From Lepisosteus oculatus (lineage: Eukaryota; Chordata; Actinopteri; Semionotiformes; Lepisosteidae), in assembly GCF_040954835.1 (NCBI RefSeq), contig NC_090703.1, positions 23,077,444-23,141,443 on the forward strand: a DNA stretch of 64,000 nt. Direction: 5' to 3'. The notes beneath the pieces are model-generated. The model ran no database searches, had not been told where the DNA came from, and saw only the letters and a program-made list of their open reading frames with translations. This document shows, one piece after another, positions 59,040 through 64,000 of the stretch; position 1 is the stretch's first letter; every line of letters starts with the position of its first letter. Both the position numbers and the translations under genes were made by a program.

Positions 59040-59249
59040 GGGGTGAGTTTCCCGAAAGCATCGTAGCGCTAAAAACATCGTAAACTCCATTTTAACATTG
59101 GTCATTAATTTACAAGTGTTTCCCAAAACCCATCATAACTAAAGTAGCACATTAAATTCTTCGTAATCTACGTACTCCAAGACCCACTCGTTTATTGCGA
59201 AGTGCTTCTTAAACTGGCTACCTTTTGCGCCAACCTTAACGACAGACAG

Positions 59250-59496
59250 GTTTTACGTCTCATCCGAAAGATGGCACTTATTTACAGTATAGTGACACCA
59301 TCCCTATACTGGGGCATTAGGACCCACCTGAACTACAGGGTGAGCGCCCCCTGCTGGCCCCACTAACACCTCTTCCAGCAGCTACCTTAATTTTTCCCAA
59401 GAGGTCTCACATCCAGGTACTGACCAGGCTCACACCTGCTTAGTTTCAGTGGGTTTCCAGTTGCGAGTTGCAGGGTGATATGGCTACTGGCTAGAT
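59250..59496 (-). repeat. 5S-derived SINE, 5' half, inside the Harbinger-like element
   Basis: The reverse complement starts CTAGCCAGTAGCCATATCAC and continues through ACTAAGCAGGTGTGAGCC, AGTACCTGGATGTGAGACC and the CTCF-like module to CGGATGAGACGTAAAAC. The 3' half is missing, so a later deletion and not reverse-transcription truncation shaped it. Confidence 0.85.
59344..59357 (-). promoter_or_regulatory. CTCF-consensus match inside a SINE
   Basis: The minus-strand reading CCAGCAGGGGGCGC is identical to the site at 21671-21684 in the sister SINE, but in the opposite orientation. Confidence 0.5.
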
Positions 59497-59734
59497 AATA
59501 TAAATTAAATATACACACAATTTACAAATTGCCTCCAGGCAGGCAAGGTGGCATCTGTGTATCTGAAAAGAAAGTAATGAATATATACATTAGGTCACAA
59601 ATAGAAAACTACAATAGAAAGGTATGGTCCAGACATGTTCACCGTAACTTGCCTTGTTCAGAAGGCAGTATTATTAGCATCGATATGGAGGGCTGGTCAT
59701 ACTGTGCCTCTGCTACAGCTGTCTTAACACAAAA

Positions 59735-60098
59735 TCAAGTTTTAGCTTCTTTAATTCCATTCACCCATGCCTGTGGTTCAGGAGGTGGCCTTCGACTGGG
59801 GCCTGTCTGAGATGACCCAGGTGTTGAATCTTTGCAGGAACAGGGCGATGGATACTGGGGCGAGGAAGCGTGGGGTGGTGTTGTAGGAAACTCATTCCCA
59901 CAGACATCTATCCCTCCAGATATTCCCTCTGCAGCAACAGGCACAAGGATTGCCATGACTCTTTCCTCCTCTGGGGAAAGGGACAATGTTTTTATCTGCC
60001 CATCTTCAGTCTTGGTCCCCTCTCTCCTTAATTCTGCCGCTCTTCTTTTGGCCCCGCACATCAGTGCCTGACCGAGGTTGTGATGTGGACGCACTTAT

Positions 60099-60138
<40 letters not shown>

Positions 60139-60559
60139 GCTTACACTTATATAACACTTTTCTGGACACTCCAGTCAAAGCGCTTTACGGGTAATGGGGA
60201 CTCCCTTCCACCACCACCAATGTGCAGCATCCACCTGGATGATGCGACGGCAGCCATAGTGTGCCAGAACGCTCACCACACATCAGCTATTAGTGGGGAG
60301 GAGAGCAGAGTAATGAAGCCAACAGAGATTATTAGTAGGCCATGATTGGTAAGGGCCAATGGGAAATTTGGCCAGGACGCCGGGGTTACACCCCTAACCC
60401 TTATTCTCTTCATTATCTTATCCCACTTTTCTCGCTGTTGGAAAGGCTGCCACGTGGCTTAGTAAACAACAACAACACTCTGTTGTCAATATCATCTAAA
60501 AGGGGAACAAGCTCATCTTTAGAAAAATGTGGTTTTCTTTTACGGCGTGTGTCCGTCAT
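59735..60559 (-). pseudogene. Myb/SANT-like protein of a Harbinger-type element, broken
   Basis: From ATG at 60559 the minus strand reads MTDTRRKRKPHFSKDELVPL, then VLLLFTKPRGSLSNSEK, then meets a stop. Removing the effect of one extra base gives KWDKIMKRIR, the K-x-x-W region expected of a Myb/SANT-like DNA-binding domain. A SINE then interrupts the gene at 60395-60096. Beyond it the frame continues with LSLSPEEERVMAILVPVAAEGISGG, here cited only as the start LSLSPEEERVMA and the end AEGISGG, and a Pro-rich tail. In PIF/Harbinger transposons this protein partners the transposase in the nucleus (family knowledge). This copy is dead. Confidence 0.7.
60096..60395 (-). repeat. 5S-derived SINE, 5'-truncated, inside the Myb-like gene
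   Basis: On the minus strand it runs from TTAGGGGTGTAACCCCGGCG through CCAATCATGGCCTACTAATA and GGAGTCCCCATTACCCG to CTATTATTATTATTATT. An AATAAG hexamer occurs on both sides of the insertion, a likely target duplication. The plus-strand AAT microsatellite at 60096-60137 is its tail. Confidence 0.9.
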
Positions 60560-60924
60560 TTCTTTTGCGTTCGTTTTAGGAACAATAGGTGTCCGATTTT
60601 GTGCCTATTTATACGCTTTCGCTTTATTGGTAATTAATTTATGATGCCGTTTTTACTTCATATATTATTTTTCACAACTTTATTTCATTCCACCTAAGCA
60701 CCAGAAACGACACCATAGAATAAAAGTATTATCAATCGATTGATTTTCACTCAACATGTGATGCTTTTTGCTAAGCGACGTCAGGGGCGGGCTTAACAAA
60801 AAGTACTTTATAAATCCTCGTAAAATAGCCGACTAAAAGGTGTTTTTGGAAACACTCGAAAAAGTAGCACGTACACATCGTAAAAATACTCGTTAAGATT
60901 AATCGTTTTCGGAAAACTCACCCC

Positions 60925-61540
60925 AGATTTAGTACGTACCGCAGACTAATTTTAGCGGCCAAGTTGGTTGCAATTAGTCTTGAAATAGCACACTAGTTTT
61001 GCACGGATCTGCGTTCTAACCACAGCCTGACCTACACTGACATGATGTAGTACGCTGCTTTCAATTCGTTGCAAATGACAAGCTAGGATTCTGATTGCTG
61101 ATTGAACAATTTAGCATTTCAGTGTTTTCACCTGGAGAAGTAAATTTTGATTGATGACTGGAGCTGATTTTGAATGGCAGTGAATGAGTAATGTGCCTAA
61201 ATATTGTAATAATTTGGAGTAATTATACACATTTTCTTTCATAAAACACATTGAAGGGAGTGAGGGTGTAGACAGTGTTAGAAAGTTATGCATTATAGTT
61301 TAAAAGCAATTCTCTAATAACACTTCTTCCTATGGCCCCTCCCAAAAGCATACAATAGTAGGTTGAAAACAAAACTGATTACGTTTGGGTTGTAGGATGG
61401 TGGAAATCTTGATTCCAGTTGTAATTTTTAGCACTAGAGTGATCAAATTGTTGATAAACTGTTTACATTTTCGCAACTTGAGGTCACATGAACTACTGTT
61501 TTTCATTGGTACCCATGGGAGATAAATGTCAAGGTTATAT
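60925..61540. other. Spacer between Harbinger-like element and LTR array
   Basis: No gene or repeat recognised. Confidence 0.45.
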
Positions 61541-61544
61541 ATAG

Positions 61545-61782
61545 TGTAACGCAACGGGGGCTCAGGCGGGCGCCCTTGCCGCATTAGGTCGGCCCCTGCA
61601 CTGTCCGGGGCTCGAACCCGGGACTTCCGCGTCTCTCTGCAGCGACCTAGCCCCGTGAGCCAAAGAGAGATCTCTCCACAGCCCAGTAGCTGTGGTCCTG
61701 CTATCACAGGGAAGGGCGGTGACGTCACCCGCTCTGGTACGCCGGCTCTTACACACACTGCTTGTCGGCCGTAAGCGTTACA
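61545..61782 (-). repeat. LTR copy with tRNA-like Pol III boxes and CRE palindrome
   Basis: 238 bp, TG...CA ends. On the minus strand, A-box-like TGGCTCACGGGG (61662-61651) and B box GGTTCGAGCC (61618-61609) are 44 bases apart start to start, as in a tRNA gene. TGACGTCA lies at 61720-61727. It differs from the middle LTR at about three positions. Confidence 0.9.
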
Positions 61783-61844
61783 CTCTCCCCCGCTTAAATC
61801 GCCGTCCCCGGCGAAGGGCTATCCCATCCCACTTCTGACACCAA
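61783..61844 (-). promoter_or_regulatory. Internal spacer: PBS (tRNA-Leu type) and polypurine tract
   Basis: On the minus strand TGGTGTCAGAAGTGGGA (61843-61827) is complementary to the 3' end of vertebrate tRNA-Leu (CAA) including CCA, as remembered. The purine tract occupies 61794-61783. Only about 30 bases separate them. Confidence 0.85.
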
Positions 61845-62081
61845 TGTAACGCTACGGGGCTCAGGCGGGCGCCCTTGCCGCATTAGGTCGGCCCCTGCAC
61901 CGTCCGGGGCTCGAACCCGGGACTTCCGCGTCTCTCTGCAGCGACCTAGCCCCGTGAGCCAAAGAGAGATCTCTCCACAGCCCAGTAGCTGTGGTCCTGC
62001 TATCACAGGGAAGGGCGGTGACGTCACCCGCTCTGGTACGCCGGCTCTTACACACACTGCTTGTCGGCCGTAAGCGTTACA
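61845..62081 (-). repeat. Middle LTR copy
   Basis: 237 bp with the same A/B boxes and TGACGTCA (62019-62026) as the other two copies. It serves at once as 3' LTR of one unit and 5' LTR of the next. Confidence 0.9.
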
Positions 62082-62143
62082 CTCTCCCCCGCTTAAATCG
62101 CCGTCCCCGGCGAAGGGCTATCCCGCCCCGCTTCTGACACCAA
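62082..62143 (-). promoter_or_regulatory. Second internal spacer with PBS and polypurine tract
   Basis: Same layout as the first spacer. The primer-binding site (62142-62126) reads TGGTGTCAGAAGCGGGG, with two substitutions at its distal part. The purine tract is 62093-62082. Confidence 0.85.
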
Positions 62144-62378
62144 TGTAACGCAACGGGGCTCAGGCGGGCGCCCTTGCCGCATTAGGTCGGCCCCTGCACC
62201 GTCCGGGGCTCGAACCCGGGACTTCCGCGTCTCTCTGCAGCGACCTAGCCCCGTGAGCTAAAGAGAGATCTCTCCACAGCCCAGTAGCTGTGGTCCTGCT
62301 ATCACAGGGAAGGGCGGTGACGTCACCCGCTCTGGTACGCCGGCTCTTACACAGCGCCTGTCGGCCGTAAGCGTTACA
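62144..62378 (-). repeat. Outer LTR copy, 5' end of the element
   Basis: 235 bp; it differs from the others at GAGCTAAAG and at CACAGCGCCTGTCGG, where a few bases are replaced. TGACGTCA is at 62318-62325. ATAG follows immediately outside. Confidence 0.9.
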
Positions 62379-62522
62379 ATAGTTTGGAGGCTTTCTGTTT
62401 GTGCAGCATTAAGAAACTAAATTATCTGTGCTTTGGAACCTGCAGCTCATGAAAAGTGTAATTAAAAATAACCCAACATTTATCCCTTGGTCCACTTCAT
62501 CTACTGACTGACCTAAACCATT

Positions 62523-64000
62523 CAGGGTGAGTTTTCCGAAAACGATTAATCTTGGAGATTAACTAGTAACTTTACAATGTAAGTACGTGCTACTTTTTCG
62601 CGTGTTTCCCCAAACCCTTCTTAATCGGTCATTTTACGAGCGAGTATAAATAAGTACTTCTTTGTTAACCTCGCCCCCGAAGTCGCTTAGCAAAAAGCAT
62701 CACAAGTCGATTGAAAAACAATCGATTGACAAGACTTTTATTATATGGTGTCGTTTTTGGTCCTTCAGTGGGATGAAATAAAGTTGTGAAAAGTAATATG
62801 AAGTAAACATGACATCATAATTCAATAACCAATTAAGCGAAAGCGTATAGATAGGCACAAAATCGGACACCTATTGTTTCTAAGAAAATAAAAAACTGAC
62901 GCCGTAAAAGAAAACCAAGATTGCGTGGACAGTGTCTTTGATTTAAATCAAGAAATTGTTTGGCGCCCTGCCATTGTTAAGAATCACAGTGTTTCATGAG
63001 AAAATACTGCTCTTATTTATTGTTATTGGGTGTATTGGAGCTATATTTTAATTGGTCTTATTAACATGACACCTGGAAAAATGAAATACTAAGCTTGGCA
63101 TTTGTCACTCAACAAAGACAGGACCTGTAATGAAATCTAAAAGCAAGTAGGTCTAAGCATTACCGTCTACAATCACGACAGAACATAAAACGCTATTCGA
63201 ACTTTAAATATAAATATTAGGCCTATATGTCACAAAAGTCAATAACCCTCTGCTATTGTAGCCTTTATAGGCTAATAATACAAGCCACCGCTACAACCCA
63301 ATGATTTAAATTAAATAACGCATTACTGCATTTTATCATTAAAAACCGAACATCTAGTCAAGTATAAATCTTAGTATTTTTATTTTTTAATTAAATGTAT
63401 AACACATTTACAAATACAAAATACAGATAAAAGAAAACACAGAATATTGCAGGACAAAACCAATTAACTGCCAGCGGTAATGGGCTAAATATTTATGTAA
63501 CCAAGTTATATAAATAAGTTTTACATATCTCAAATGTTTTACTTGCTTTAGCAATTTTATCATTTATAGAATTTAAATAAAATTTCATCTCCACCTCAAA
63601 AGTGCTAAATGAGGGAGTGTCGGACCATTTGATTTATGAATGTGAAATGTACCCAGTATAAATTCATTACTGTATAAATAAATGTTCCTTTTCCAAATTT
63701 CCTCTTACATAGTACAACAAAATATCAAAAATCCTAAATATAAAATCTTAGTATTCTAAATTTCCAGAGAATTGTCATGACATAAATTTAATGTGCTCTG
63801 GTGATTTCTGTCTGTCGCTAAAGTTGGCGCAAGAGGTAGTCAGTTTAAGAAGCATTTAGCGATTAACGAGTGGGTCGGGGAGCACGTACCTGTAGATTAC
63901 GAACGATTTAGTGCTACTTTAGATATGATGGGTTTTTGGGAAACACTCGTAAATTAACGATCGATTTTAAAATGGCGTTTACGGTGTTCTTAGCGCTACG
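62523..64000 (+). mobile_element. Second Harbinger-like element, inverted, cut by window end
   Basis: It starts CAGGGTGAGTTTTCCGAAAA, the right-end sequence of the 59040-60924 element in reverse complement. It shares the subterminal modules GTACGTGCTACTTTTTCG and GTCGCTTAGCAAAAAGCATC. At 62864-62925 it keeps the upstream part and start of the Myb-like gene (CGGACACCTATTGTTTCTAA, GACGCCGTAAAAGAAAACCA) without an intact ATG. The rest of the coding is gone, replaced by AT-rich sequence. From 63811 it matches the left end of the sister element and stops at GCGCTACG, about 20 bases before the expected terminus. Confidence 0.75.

Larger units (their letters stand above)
59040..60924 (-). mobile_element. 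Harbinger-like DNA transposon with TIRs, defective
   Basis: The left end GGGGTGAGTTTCCCGAAA and the right end (reverse complement) GGGGTGAGTTTTCCGAAA form terminal inverted repeats. CTG lies left and CAG right of the shared GGGTGAG core, compatible with the CWG target reported for zebrafish Harbingers. Both subterminal regions are matched, inverted, in the element starting at 62523. Inside is a broken Myb/SANT-like gene on the minus strand but no transposase. Two SINE pieces have inserted. Superfamily assignment rests on the Myb-like protein and the CWG flanks. Confidence 0.75.
61545..62378 (-). mobile_element. Miniature LTR retrotransposon (TRIM-like), three-LTR tandem array
   Basis: Three near-identical LTRs (61545-61782, 61845-62081, 62144-62378) alternate with two 62-bp spacers. 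On the minus strand each spacer starts one base after LTR end ...GTTACA with a tRNA-Leu-type primer-binding site and ends with a purine tract AGCGGGGGAGAG abutting the next TGTAACGC. The whole array is flanked by ATAG at 61541-61544 and 62379-62382, a 4-bp target duplication. There is no room for gag or pol, so it must have moved using another element's enzymes. The array probably arose from a two-LTR unit by unequal LTR recombination. Confidence 0.85.

Noticed and set aside
61594..61670. A genuine tRNA gene
   Set aside because: A and B boxes are present, but I could not form an acceptor stem or a plausible anticodon arm, and the unit repeats with each LTR.
61330..62057. Nearly identical minus-strand open frames of 64-142 codons starting MCVRAGVPERV or MCKSRRTRAG
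   Set aside because: They are translations of the LTR copies, end at LTR or flank boundaries, and match no gag or pol motif.

Overview
The window is vertebrate nuclear DNA, almost certainly from a ray-finned fish. Two spliced, conserved protein genes are recognisable, and long introns and intergenic DNA carry typical fish interspersed repeats: a 5S-rRNA-derived (SINE3-like) SINE, tRNA-derived SINEs, Tc1, Harbinger-like DNA transposons and LTR elements. A non-teleost lineage such as a holostean is possible, but the sequence does not prove it. All gene models below were built by reading splice sites and matching exon translations to remembered families. No database was searched.

Layout. 1-7060 is intergenic, with SINE fragments and an (ATT)n microsatellite. 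7061-8773 is a CpG-rich promoter region. 8774-30391 (+) is desi2 (desumoylating isopeptidase 2, 196 aa, five coding exons, a 15.8-kb first intron). That intron holds three solo LTRs, each with a perfect 5-bp target duplication, and several SINEs. 30392-37679 is the probable long 3' UTR of desi2 followed by intergenic DNA. 37680-37959 is the promoter and first noncoding exon of an SR splicing-factor gene. Its coding exons lie at 39134-44228 (+) and specify a 301-aa SRSF5-like protein. One of its introns contains a GC-rich block with the structure of a poison exon.

The right third (44.7-64 kb) is repeat-dominated. It holds a dead Tc1 element, a cluster of tRNA-SINEs in both orientations, and a partial duplicate of srsf5 (copies of coding exons 5 and 6) at 53474-55161. 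A full-length 5S-SINE with an 11-bp target duplication has inserted into that duplicate. Two oppositely oriented Harbinger-like elements (59040-60924 and 62523 to beyond the window) flank a miniature LTR retrotransposon at 61545-62378. This miniature element has three near-identical ~237-bp LTRs separated by 62-bp spacers. Each spacer contains little more than a tRNA-Leu-type primer-binding site and a polypurine tract. Each LTR carries a tRNA-like A box and B box at tRNA spacing and a perfect TGACGTCA palindrome.

The two genes share no obvious pathway: one is a deSUMOylase/deubiquitinase-type cysteine protease, the other a nuclear splicing regulator. The most unusual content is the miniature LTR array, the putative srsf5 poison exon, the inverted solo-LTR pair inside desi2, and CTCF-like motifs (two of them SINE-borne) in convergent orientation around the genes.
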